A stretch of DNA of 64,000 nt, taken from positions 62,001-126,000 of the forward strand of contig JASGLD010000002.1 in NCBI GenBank assembly GCA_049840395.1, given 5' to 3'. The DNA is from CAILZL01 sp049840395. Its GTDB lineage: Bacteria; Pseudomonadota; Gammaproteobacteria; Steroidobacterales; Steroidobacteraceae. Made by a program: the position numbers and the translations under genes. The notes below the pieces were generated by a model, which did not search any database, was not told the DNA's origin, and saw nothing but the letters and a program-made list of their open reading frames with translations. Positions 10,901-17,424 of this stretch are shown here, piece after piece. Within the stretch, counting starts at the first letter, position 1. Every line of letters begins with the position of its first letter.

Positions 10901-11185
10901 ACTGATCGAAGAGCTGGCAATAGAACTTACCGAAGAACTTGACGAACCAGGGATGCCGATGGAACTCGCAGAGCTGCTTGCGGCGCTGCTGCTGGACGAG
11001 CCGCCGTTGCTTACCGAAGAGCTGGCCAGACTCGAGCTGCTGATTGAACTGATGCTGGATTGGGTGACGCTTGAGGAGCTACCGGAATTGGGGCTGGCAG
11101 AACCGGATGAACCGCCCCCACCACAGGCTGCCGTGAGGCAACCCAGTGTCAGAAGCAGGGGTATCCGTGCCCGACCCGACCGCAT
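7970..11185 (-). CDS. Giant polyserine-linker lipoprotein with Asp-box propeller-like domain
   Basis: 1071-aa exported protein of unknown function. The N-terminus has a signal peptide ending in LTAAC, a lipobox with T at -3, so Cys21 is probably lipidated. Residues ~22-648 are an almost pure serine linker with scattered A, G, N, T, E, D and repeated SSSASSSGSSSGSS units. Residues ~649-1071 form a normal globular domain containing SADNGQTW, which fits the sialidase Asp-box pattern S-x-D-x-G-x-T-W, plus several W-rich strands, suggesting a beta-propeller. Polyserine linkers are known from secreted polysaccharide-degrading enzymes of marine gammaproteobacteria; here no catalytic domain is recognised. 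RBS GAGGAG lies 6 nt before ATG 11185. Serine codons mix TCN and AGY freely, so the tract is not simple slippage. Confidence 0.85.
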   Translation of the reverse strand: MRSGRARIPLLLTLGCLTAACGGGGSSGSASPNSGSSSSVTQSSISSISSSSLASSSVSNGGSSSSSAASSSASSIGIPGSSSSSVSSIASSSISSLNSSSSANSSVFSSSSNASSTSTSSRSSSSSLSSTSSSSSLSSISSSSSSSSQSSSLSSSLPSSSSSSSAQSSSSVASSSSSTSSSISSSSAPPSSSSSSSNSASSNSSGASSGSSSSSSSSMSSLSSSSLSSASSSLSNSSSSASSSATSSSGSSSGSSASSSSISSSSSSANPSSSSSSSSITSSSSSSAAESSSSLSNSSVASSSSSNSSIAASSSSTSQESASSGSSASASSSASSSGSASGSSANSSAGSSSSASSVSTSTSSSSSLSSSSDASSSQPSSSSSSSSQSLSSDSSSSDSSSSASSSATSSSASSSGSSSGSSTSASSSSSASSISISSSSSSSESSSSDTSSSQPASSSSSSSQSLSSDSSSADSSSSSSSAASSSSASSSGSSSGSSASSSSSSSASSVSSNSSSTSSETSSSASSSSESSSSAESSSASSSTSSNSSSASSGSSSGSSASSSSASSSSSESSSSSSSASSNSSGSSSGSSSGSSASSSASSSSSASSESESSSSSSTSSNSSTSSSTSSSASSAATSSSSSASSTVTNHVSFKTLPTWSGGPGSEWVNGETRLVKDNSTQGSGEIFGFVWSDSSSRLYLLTSADNGQTWANVGNRSLTPYHVIAVTQDSTGKVHAISWANTSDSGYYLRMSLTYSGGRISGYTLDTTSGIALPNHNRQGNELRADIKMVKDFNNNETMVYAVNMPVKNCSPVCDIKVYMGKATNLAPTTSSQLVSLEGTAGDTKVFDSCDLSSCNTFGFSTHVHTALFAQNGTSRDLYLFQGPIDGDYGLAYDETSFNTLYSTRLPSNSSGWSVGSTTAISTNVQNNVTPELMSVASGSNYAWVMYVDPKNGVKFGRYDSSNVYNESSIPSPDTTQNRNGWGVFSVSADDSKIWAIWDTLAPISGGSAVAYQGYWNGSSWLKYSDDGASDSMGMAGVAGWTSGTAAILFNGNVLAQSYLQPTAATIWTQ
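9700..10160 (-). repeat. In-frame tandem duplication inside the polyserine tract
   Basis: A unit of about 228 bp (76 codons) recurs: the block at 9762-9855 is repeated with scattered substitutions at 9990-10083, and flanking sequence on both sides also matches. A weaker third copy begins near 10145. Both main copies encode the only Gln-Pro pairs and SQSLSSD segments of the tract. Substitutions are mostly at third positions or swap small residues, showing that the duplication is not recent. Confidence 0.7.
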
Positions 11186-11527
11186 GCAGTACTCCTCATT
11201 GGGCTAAGGCCCTAATTAATTAAGGAAAATACCTACACTGTAGCCGATTGCCGACATACGGCAATGACAAAATGGTGTCAATTCTGCTAAGGACGGCCTA
11301 CCAAACGAGCGTTAAGTAAAACTTCTTCGGGTATGGGGAATATTGCTCGTTAAATCCCAGGGACCAGTTTCGGAGGTTCGCAACTTTCTGCACGCCGGTT
11401 ATTACCTAACTAATCTCTTGTTTTAACGGTGATTGTGTGTCGGAAAATTCTTGCTAGTGGTGGCTTCTGCTGCCGATGCGGAGAGGGAAATGAGGGGTGA
11501 GATAGTGACTTAGGCTAATTCAGAGGA
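11186..11527. other. 342-bp divergent intergenic region
   Basis: Lies between the divergent polyserine lipoprotein and YihY genes and should hold both promoters. An AT-rich near-palindrome is present at 11210-11224 and a perfect 7-bp inverted repeat (ATTGCCG, arms 11247-11253 and 11259-11265, 5-bp spacer), possibly an operator. No coding sequence is supported. I could not assign -35/-10 boxes with confidence. Confidence 0.5.
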
Positions 11528-12448
11528 ATGGTCCAGGTCATGACCTTCAAGCAGGCCCGCAATCTGGTTCAGACGGCCATCAAGGCCTGGTCGGACGATT
11601 ACGCACCCAGCATGGGAGCAGCCCTGTCTTACTACACCCTGTTCTCGGTCGCGCCTTTGTTGCTGATTGTTATCGCGGTTGCCGGCATGGTGTTTGGGCA
11701 AGACGCTGCGCGCGGCGAAATTTTTCTGCAGCTCAATGGCTTGCTGGGTGAGCCTGGCGCCAAGGCAATTCAAAGTTTATTAGAGAGCGTCAATCGACCC
11801 GCCGAAGGAGTCGCCGCGACACTCGTTGGCTTCCTCTTGTTGGGTGTGGGTGCAACCACCGTCTTCGCGGAGTTACAGGATGCACTTGATCGCATCTGGC
11901 GAGCTCCCGCGCGTGCTAAATCATCGGGGATCATTGCCTTGTTGCGAGCACGCTTGCTTTCCTTTGGTTTGATTCTGTGTATTGGCTTTCTACTGATCGT
12001 TTCGCTGATTCTCAGCGCGGCGGTAGCGGCGCTAGGCAAGTGGAGCTCTTCTTTCATCGGCTGGGAGTTGCTAGTGCAAATGATCAATTTGCTGGTTAGT
12101 TTCGTCTTGACCGCAGTGGTGTTCGCGATGATCTATAAATTCATGCCGCGCGTGCATATTCATTGGAAGGATGTATGGATAGGCGCCTGTGTCACGGCGT
12201 TGCTACTGGGTATCGGCAAATTGTTGATTGGCATCTACATTGGCAAGAGTGGAGTCGTATCGGGCTTTGGCGCGGCCGCTTCGCTGGTGGTAGTGCTGGT
12301 ATGGGTTTATTACTCCGCACAATTGTTTTTGATGGGGGCTGAGTTCACTTGGGTGTATGCACACACATTCGGTTCACGCAAAGGCTTGCCATTACCGAGC
12401 GCCCAGGTGCCGGGACTGAAATCAGATCATGAAATGCCCGGTGCCTGA
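11528..12448 (+). CDS. YihY/BrkB-family inner-membrane protein
   Basis: 306-aa polytopic membrane protein of the YihY/virulence factor BrkB family, whose exact activity is unknown. The typical N-terminal block is present (MGAALSYYTLFSVAPLLLI), followed by five further hydrophobic segments and the conserved KFMPRVHIHWKDVWIGA and YYSAQLFLMGAEFTWVYA blocks. ATG at 11528 is immediately preceded by AGAGGA, too close for good initiation, so ATG at 11540 (MTFKQ) may be the real start. It heads a run of small stress-type genes. Confidence 0.88.
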   Translation: MVQVMTFKQARNLVQTAIKAWSDDYAPSMGAALSYYTLFSVAPLLLIVIAVAGMVFGQDAARGEIFLQLNGLLGEPGAKAIQSLLESVNRPAEGVAATLVGFLLLGVGATTVFAELQDALDRIWRAPARAKSSGIIALLRARLLSFGLILCIGFLLIVSLILSAAVAALGKWSSSFIGWELLVQMINLLVSFVLTAVVFAMIYKFMPRVHIHWKDVWIGACVTALLLGIGKLLIGIYIGKSGVVSGFGAAASLVVVLVWVYYSAQLFLMGAEFTWVYAHTFGSRKGLPLPSAQVPGLKSDHEMPGA

Positions 12449-12600
12449 ATTGATCTCCGATTGATTTTTTGGGTCGGTCATTTCTGACGATCGGGCACGC
12501 GCTCCGCTACTTAAGATTCATTGCTCGCCATCCTTAAAGTGCTGCAGGACGGCGCAGCCGCGCAATCCGATGTCCATTCACTATAACTATGAGGTGTAGC

Positions 12601-12882
12601 ATGGCCAATCAAGATCAACGTCAAAGTCAGAATCAGTCGACAAAGCAACAGAATCAGCAACAGAATCAGAGCAGTCAAGGCCGACAGCCTGGACAGGATC
12701 AATCTCATTCTGGACAGCAGGGTGATCGTCCGCGTACCAACGAGCAGGGCGATCCACAATTGCAGCAAGGCAATCCGGCCGGCAATCGTCAGCAAGGTGA
12801 GCAGCGTTCACCAATGGCGCGTCAAGGTGGCGAGCGTGTTAAGGATGAAGAAGAGCAGGGCCACTCCTCAGAGCGTATGTAA
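12601..12882 (+). CDS. Small Gln/Arg-rich disordered hydrophilic protein
   Basis: 93-aa protein with almost no hydrophobic residues: about a quarter is Gln, with many Ser, Gly, Arg and Asn, and an acidic KDEEEQG end. It is expected to be intrinsically disordered. ATG 12601 is chosen over an in-frame ATG at 12589 because GAGGTG (12591-12596) then acts as ribosome-binding site. No family is recognised. Neighbours (DUF1328, DUF2934, topoisomerase IB) are typical of stress-induced clusters, so a desiccation or osmotic-stress role is possible but only inferred. A strong terminator follows. Confidence 0.65.
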   Translation: MANQDQRQSQNQSTKQQNQQQNQSSQGRQPGQDQSHSGQQGDRPRTNEQGDPQLQQGNPAGNRQQGEQRSPMARQGGERVKDEEEQGHSSERM

Positions 12883-12905
12883 TGGCCTGCAGATAGTTGG
12901 CATTA

Positions 12906-12933
12906 AAAAGCCGGCGATCAATCGCCGGCTTTT
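12906..12933 (+). terminator. Rho-independent terminator
   Basis: A 13-bp perfect stem (12906-12918 with 12921-12933, core GCCGGCGAT) with A-run before and T-run after. It ends the Gln-rich gene and would work in both directions. Confidence 0.85.
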
Positions 12934-13020
12934 ATTTCATTGCAAAGATTGGAGCATCTTGGTGCTTCATCGATGCGTTACCTCGCTAGTCCCCGTCAAA
13001 TAGACATGTCAGAGGACATG

Positions 13021-13185
13021 TCAGACCGGTGGACGGCGTCCAGAGATAAAGAACACCACGGCGAGAATCAAACCAATGACAAATAGTATCCAGGCAATCT
13101 GCACGGATATGCCCGCGATGCCTGTCATACCCAGTACGCCGGCAATGATGCCTATGACCAGAAAAGTTGCAGCCCAGCCTAGCAT
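13021..13185 (-). CDS. DUF1328 (YtjA-like) small membrane protein
   Basis: 54-aa protein consisting of two hydrophobic helices: MLGWAATFLVIGIIAGVLG, then a short turn with GIAGISVQIAW and a second helix ending FFISGRRPPV. This matches the DUF1328/YtjA family in length and layout. Such proteins are commonly stress-induced, but their function is unknown. AAGGAG lies 7 nt before ATG 13185, an excellent ribosome-binding site. It is convergent with the upstream Gln-rich gene. Confidence 0.85.
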   Translation of the reverse strand: MLGWAATFLVIGIIAGVLGMTGIAGISVQIAWILFVIGLILAVVFFISGRRPPV

Positions 13186-13204
13186 TTTAATGCTCCTTAT
13201 ATTG

Positions 13205-13235
13205 GCGAAGCCTGCACATTCATGTGCTGCTTCGC
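13205..13235. promoter_or_regulatory. Hairpin upstream of the DUF1328 gene
   Basis: Interrupted inverted repeat: outer GCGAAGC/GCTTCGC and inner GCACAT/ATGTGC around a 2-nt loop, in the 5' region of the minus-strand DUF1328 gene, 20 bp before its start. It could be an operator or an mRNA leader structure. The rest of 13236-13475 shows no supported gene. Confidence 0.5.
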
Positions 13236-13475
13236 GGGTTTGGACACGGCTTCAATTTGCAACTGATAAGGATTAGTCGCCAGCGGCTCCGGCTGATTCC
13301 CGTGTAGGACAAGCCAGACATGAGGATTTGCTCTAATACAACAAGCATGGGTTGCACGCTTGGTAATTGCTGCTCGTGGGATATGGCCGACGCACACTCG
13401 CCACAAGCGGCGCTGTTAGGGTTGGCTTGATTGTCGCTATAACGCTGAGCAATTGATTGTTGCGGAGATTGCATC

Positions 13476-13697
13476 ATGCAGCGTTTATTCGATCGCGAAG
13501 TGTTGGAGCAATTCGCCTATGAATCGTGGCTCCGGCGCGGGCGTCCCATTGGCTCGCCAGAAATAGATTGGGAGGCGGCCGAGCTGCGCTTCTCACGCGA
13601 GCAGGACACCACTGTTGCAGCCGACCCGATTGAAAACAGTCTGGCAGCGAAACCAAGGGCGGATAACCCTAAAGATGAATTGTCCTTGGATTTGTAA
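13476..13697 (+). CDS. DUF2934 domain small protein
   Basis: 73-aa protein whose N-terminal half fits the DUF2934 pattern: FAYESWLRRGRPIGSPEID, then WEAAELRF. These short acidic proteins are frequent in stress-related clusters and have no established function. GGAG lies 8 nt upstream of ATG. It is 17 bp before the topoisomerase IB gene on the same strand and probably co-transcribed with it. Confidence 0.8.
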   Translation: MQRLFDREVLEQFAYESWLRRGRPIGSPEIDWEAAELRFSREQDTTVAADPIENSLAAKPRADNPKDELSLDL

Positions 13698-13714
13698 TTG
13701 CTCAATTCAGCCTC

Positions 13715-14815
13715 ATGGCGGATAAAGCAAGCAAGGCGGAAATCAGAGAGCGAGCGGCGCGCAAGACAGCTGCGACTAAAGGACTTCACTACGTTTCGGA
13801 TACGATGCCTGGTATTCGTCGTATTACTCGCGGCAAAAATTTTGCTTACGTGAATGCCAAGGGTAAGGCCGTTACCAGCGTCAGTGTATTGCAACGGATC
13901 GGCAAGCTGGCCATTCCACCCGCGTATGATCGTGTCTGGATCTGTTCGAATCCTCTTGGGCATCTGCAAGCGACCGGTTTCGATGCGCGTGGTCGAAAGC
14001 AATATCGTTATCACGAACGCTGGCGTAGCGTGCGCGATGCCGACAAATTTCTGCGCATGGTGCAATTCGGTTCATTGCTGCCAAAGTTGCGGCGTCGCTT
14101 GCAGCTGGATTTGCAATTGCCCGGCTTGCCATTACAAAAGGTGTTGGCGCTGGTGGTGACCTTGTTGCAAACCACTTTATTGCGAGTGGGGAATGGCGAC
14201 TATGTCAGGCAGAACAATTCATTCGGTCTGACCACTCTGCGTGATCGCCACGTTCGCTTCATTGGCAAGACTCGGGTGAAGATTCAATTTCGCGGCAAGA
14301 GCGGTCAGGCGCAATCGGCTGAACTCAGCGACCGACGTATTGCCCATATCCTGCGTCGTTGTCAGGAGTTGCCGGGTCAGCAGTTATTTCAATACGTGGA
14401 TGAAGGCGGCAATCACCAGCCCATTCACTCCGGTATGGTGAATGACTACTTACTGGAGATAATGGGCGTTGCCAGCGATGGTACGGGTTTTACCGCCAAG
14501 GACTTTCGAACCTGGGGTGCGACGTTGCATGCCATTCAATTGCTGGTTGAGCTTCCGCAGCAGAGCCGTGTAGAGGAGATGAGCACGCGCGAAATTAATC
14601 ATGTGCTGGTCGATGTTTGCTCCCAGGTTGCCCAGGCGCTAGGCAATACGCCCGCAGTCTGTCGCAAGTCGTACATCAATCCCTGGGTGTTGCAGTCGTG
14701 GAGTCAGGGCAGTTTGCCGACGCCGACGCAGCCCTGTACCAATCGGCGCCAGCTTGAGCGCTACGCGCTGCAAGTTCTGAAGTTGCAGCGACGTCGTCAT
14801 ACAGCAGACGGGTGA
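13715..14815 (+). CDS. DNA topoisomerase IB (poxvirus-like)
   Basis: 366-aa bacterial type IB topoisomerase. It relaxes supercoils by making a transient 3'-phosphotyrosyl link. The catalytic set can be traced: Arg157 in LLRVGNGDY, Lys195 in FRGKSGQ, Arg265 in KDFRTWGATL and the nucleophile Tyr320 in CRKSYINPWVL. The N-terminal DNA-clamp domain has PGIRRITRGKNFAYV and IPPAYDRVWICSNP. The length agrees with bacterial members. These enzymes are accessory; the neighbourhood of small stress-type genes suggests the same setting here. Confidence 0.93.
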   Translation: MADKASKAEIRERAARKTAATKGLHYVSDTMPGIRRITRGKNFAYVNAKGKAVTSVSVLQRIGKLAIPPAYDRVWICSNPLGHLQATGFDARGRKQYRYHERWRSVRDADKFLRMVQFGSLLPKLRRRLQLDLQLPGLPLQKVLALVVTLLQTTLLRVGNGDYVRQNNSFGLTTLRDRHVRFIGKTRVKIQFRGKSGQAQSAELSDRRIAHILRRCQELPGQQLFQYVDEGGNHQPIHSGMVNDYLLEIMGVASDGTGFTAKDFRTWGATLHAIQLLVELPQQSRVEEMSTREINHVLVDVCSQVAQALGNTPAVCRKSYINPWVLQSWSQGSLPTPTQPCTNRRQLERYALQVLKLQRRRHTADG

Positions 14816-14841
14816 TGCAGTGGTCAAACTATGCGTGTCCT

Positions 14842-14904
14842 TTTGTAGGTCGGGTTTTATACCCGACATTCCGAAGATGTCGGGTATAAAACCCGACCTA
14901 CAAA
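14842..14904. repeat. Dispersed palindromic repeat, copy 1
   Basis: 28-bp arms (14842-14869 and 14877-14904) containing GTAGGTCGGGTTTTATACCC. Each arm is itself a small hairpin (CGGGT/ACCCG). The same element recurs at 27808-27867, so it is a genomic repeat family. It lies between the convergent topoisomerase and GlcG-family genes. Confidence 0.85.
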
Positions 14905-14952
14905 GATGGCATCTACAAAACTCGCTCGTTGCGCTAAGAATTGCCGTTAGAT

Positions 14953-15378
14953 TTAATCGTGTTGCAGGCCGGCAGCAACTACACCGGCCATGCAAATCAA
15001 TTCGTCTTCATCACCGGTGCCGCCACTGGCGCCCACCGCGCCGAGAATGTTGCCGCTTGAATCCTTGATCAGCACCGCGCCGGGTTGCGGTAAAAACTTG
15101 CCCTGTGCAGTGGCAGAGAGGGCGACGAAGAAATTGGGATTGCCCTTGGCGCGTTCACCTAACACGCGACTGGAAACGCCCATGCCGACTGCGGCCCAGG
15201 CTTTGCCCGTGGCGATATCGTTGCGGAACATGCTGGCGCCATCTTCGCGTTGCAGCGCGCGTATGTGGCCTGATTCATCGACCACGACAACCCCCATGGG
15301 GCGATAGTTATTCTCACGTGCTTTTTTCAAAGCGTGTTCGATGATTTTATTGGCTTGCGACAGAGTCAATGTGCTCAT
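14953..15378 (-). CDS. GlcG/HbpS heme-degrading-family protein
   Basis: 141-aa protein of the GlcG/HbpS (DUF336) family. Characteristic parts are MGVVVVDESGHIRALQREDGA, split across the conserved strand, a KAWAAVGMGVSS helix and the C-terminal GAVGASGGTGDEDELI. Members bind heme or accompany catabolic operons; the reaction is not established. Third gene of a tight operon after an FAH-family hydrolase and an extradiol-dioxygenase-like protein; the gap is 36 bp. Confidence 0.85.
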   Translation of the reverse strand: MSTLTLSQANKIIEHALKKARENNYRPMGVVVVDESGHIRALQREDGASMFRNDIATGKAWAAVGMGVSSRVLGERAKGNPNFFVALSATAQGKFLPQPGAVLIKDSSGNILGAVGASGGTGDEDELICMAGVVAAGLQHD

Positions 15379-15414
15379 GGCAATCTCGCGATGTTGATGT
15401 TGTGTTGATGACTA

Positions 15415-16290
15415 TCAAGCCGGCAGAAAGCGAAAGCGCTTTTCTGCGGCGACGATGTTAGGGATGTCCTTGGTGGAAAGGCCCCATTGATCGATGCGAC
15501 CCGGCGGCCAGGTCCAATCCGATGGTGCACCGACCTTGTAGTTGTCGTCCACTTCTGAGACTTCCGCGGTGTACTCGATAACGGCGCCAAACGGCGCGAT
15601 GAAGTAGGCGAACACATTGTCGCCCGGCCCATGCCGTCCCGGTCCCCAGGAGCAGGCAAAGCCAGCGTCGCGCATGCGACCAATGCCACGCATCACGGCA
15701 TCGGCATCCTGCATCTCGAAGGCAATGTGGTTGAGTGAGGGGACTTCCGCCGGTGCATAGGCCACGCAGTGATGTTTCTGATTACAGCGCACAAAGGTCA
15801 TGATGCGTGTGCGGTCGCTGATGCGAAAGCCCAGCACATCGGTGGCGAAGGCTTCGCTGCGTGGCAGGTCGTTGATGTTGATAACGGCGTGAGTCAGTTG
15901 CACCGGTGTATCCGCATTGGTTGCAATGGCAGGTGCGGGTCCGTTGACACAGAAGCGATAGGTTTGATTTTCAGGTCCGCGGATCAACAATCCATGGCCG
16001 CCACCGGGTTCATCGAATGCAGCGATCTTGGTGAACGCTACGCCAGCTTGTTTGGCGCGCTGTTCCAGAGCAGCCAACTCTTGCTCGTTAACCAAAAAGG
16101 ACACAGAGGACACGCCAGGCGCATTGGCTTTGGCAATGGCCAGCAGGTAGGGATGTTCACCGGAGCCACGAAAGTATTGGGTGCTGCCGGTATGTTCGAC
16201 CGGCACAACGCGCCAAGTCTTGGTCAGGAATTCAGCTGCCGCATCGATTTCATCAGCGGGCATCTGCAGTTCTACGCTGCGCAACTTCAT
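15415..16290 (-). CDS. VOC-superfamily extradiol dioxygenase-like protein
   Basis: 291-aa two-module VOC protein. The N-terminal module (1-125) is the usual degenerate half; the C-terminal module carries candidate metal ligands His134 (LTHAVININ), the His in SLNHIAFEMQD and a Glu in GAVIEYTAE, with GRHGPGDNVF as the second-shell loop. This arrangement is that of type I extradiol ring-cleaving dioxygenases (catechol 2,3-dioxygenase type), Fe(II)-dependent. With the upstream FAH-family enzyme it suggests aromatic ring cleavage followed by hydrolysis or hydration. The substrate is not predictable from the sequence. The gap to the upstream gene is 7 bp. Confidence 0.85.
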   Translation of the reverse strand: MKLRSVELQMPADEIDAAAEFLTKTWRVVPVEHTGSTQYFRGSGEHPYLLAIAKANAPGVSSVSFLVNEQELAALEQRAKQAGVAFTKIAAFDEPGGGHGLLIRGPENQTYRFCVNGPAPAIATNADTPVQLTHAVININDLPRSEAFATDVLGFRISDRTRIMTFVRCNQKHHCVAYAPAEVPSLNHIAFEMQDADAVMRGIGRMRDAGFACSWGPGRHGPGDNVFAYFIAPFGAVIEYTAEVSEVDDNYKVGAPSDWTWPPGRIDQWGLSTKDIPNIVAAEKRFRFLPA

Positions 16291-16297
16291 AACAAAC

Positions 16298-17206
16298 TCA
16301 CTGACCGATTTGATTACGCAACAAGCCGACGCCGGCCACTTCTGTCTCCACCACGTCGCCGGGCTTCATGAATTCCTGAGGATCGCGTGCCTGACCTACG
16401 CCGGCCGGTGTGCCGGTGGAAATGATGTCGCCGGATTCCAAGGTCAATCCTGCAGATAGCTCGGCGATGATGCGCGGCAATTTGAAGTACAGGTACTGCG
16501 TGTTGGAGCTCTGTTTGACGACGCCATTAACGCGGCAGGTGATGGCGAGACTGTTCGGCTCGACTTCATCGGCGGTAACGATCCACGGTCCCATGGGGCA
16601 GGACCCGTCCAGGCTCTTGCCCTTGAACCATTGTTGACCGTGACGCTTTTGAATGTCGCGCCAGGACAGATCATTGATTACCGTATAGCCGAATACATGT
16701 TGCATGGCCGTGTCGCTGCTGATGTTGATGCCGCTGCGACCGATGATTACGCCCAACTCGGCCTCCCAATCCAGCTGGCTCGACACCGTGTGATGGAAGG
16801 GAATGGTGTCGTAAGGGCCGGTCACGGCGGTAGGTGCCTTGGTGAATAAGGTGGGATAGGCGGGCATCTCCTTCACATGCGTGCGCATGCTAGCGCCTTC
16901 GTTGAAGTGATCCTGATAGTTCCAACCCACACAGAAAATATTCTTGCGAGGCCTCGGAATGGGTGCATATAGCTTGCACGCCGACAGTGCCAAGTCGGTT
17001 GTCCGAGCAGTGCTTAACTGTTTAAGTGCATCCAGTGCTGTCTGACCTTGTGCGATCAACGACAACATGTCGTTAGCATCGAATGGCAACTTGACTTGCA
17101 GGCTGGCGGCGGCAGCGCCCACATCTACTACGCGCGTGTTGTCGCCGCTCAATATACCGATGCGTGGTGTGGTGTTGCTGCCATCCGAGAAAGTAACCAA
17201 TCGCAT
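16298..17206 (-). CDS. Fumarylacetoacetate hydrolase family protein
   Basis: 302-aa FAH-superfamily enzyme. It carries IFCVGWNYQDHFNE, LDWEAELGVIIGRSG (metal-binding glutamates), DLSWRDIQKRHGQQWFKGKS and SGDIISTGTPAGVG, the standard core. The family covers fumarylacetoacetate hydrolases, 2-keto-4-pentenoate hydratases and oxaloacetate decarboxylases. First gene of a three-gene minus-strand operon with an extradiol-dioxygenase-like protein and a GlcG protein, so a ring-fission product is the likely substrate. Confidence 0.9.
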   Translation of the reverse strand: MRLVTFSDGSNTTPRIGILSGDNTRVVDVGAAAASLQVKLPFDANDMLSLIAQGQTALDALKQLSTARTTDLALSACKLYAPIPRPRKNIFCVGWNYQDHFNEGASMRTHVKEMPAYPTLFTKAPTAVTGPYDTIPFHHTVSSQLDWEAELGVIIGRSGINISSDTAMQHVFGYTVINDLSWRDIQKRHGQQWFKGKSLDGSCPMGPWIVTADEVEPNSLAITCRVNGVVKQSSNTQYLYFKLPRIIAELSAGLTLESGDIISTGTPAGVGQARDPQEFMKPGDVVETEVAGVGLLRNQIGQ

Positions 17207-17424
17207 GTCCTGAATTCCCCGCCTGATAGTTTGCTCGGCCGATCTGGCCGGAACGCAATCATAGCGATGACGGCGGTTTTGTGGGCAAGTTATGCGTGAG
17301 CCGTTGGCAATGCGTGTCCCATCATTCGATACCTAAATATGGGTTTCGAGTAAGCAGATACGGATAGCCGCGTCTTGGAGATTGCAAATATTACTGCCCG
17401 GAGAGAAGCGAGATTTATCCCTGA

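Noticed and set aside
13197..13477. Two overlapping minus-strand frames of 69 and 85 codons
   Set aside because: No ribosome-binding site, no hydrophobic or domain pattern, and they cover the leader of the DUF1328 gene.
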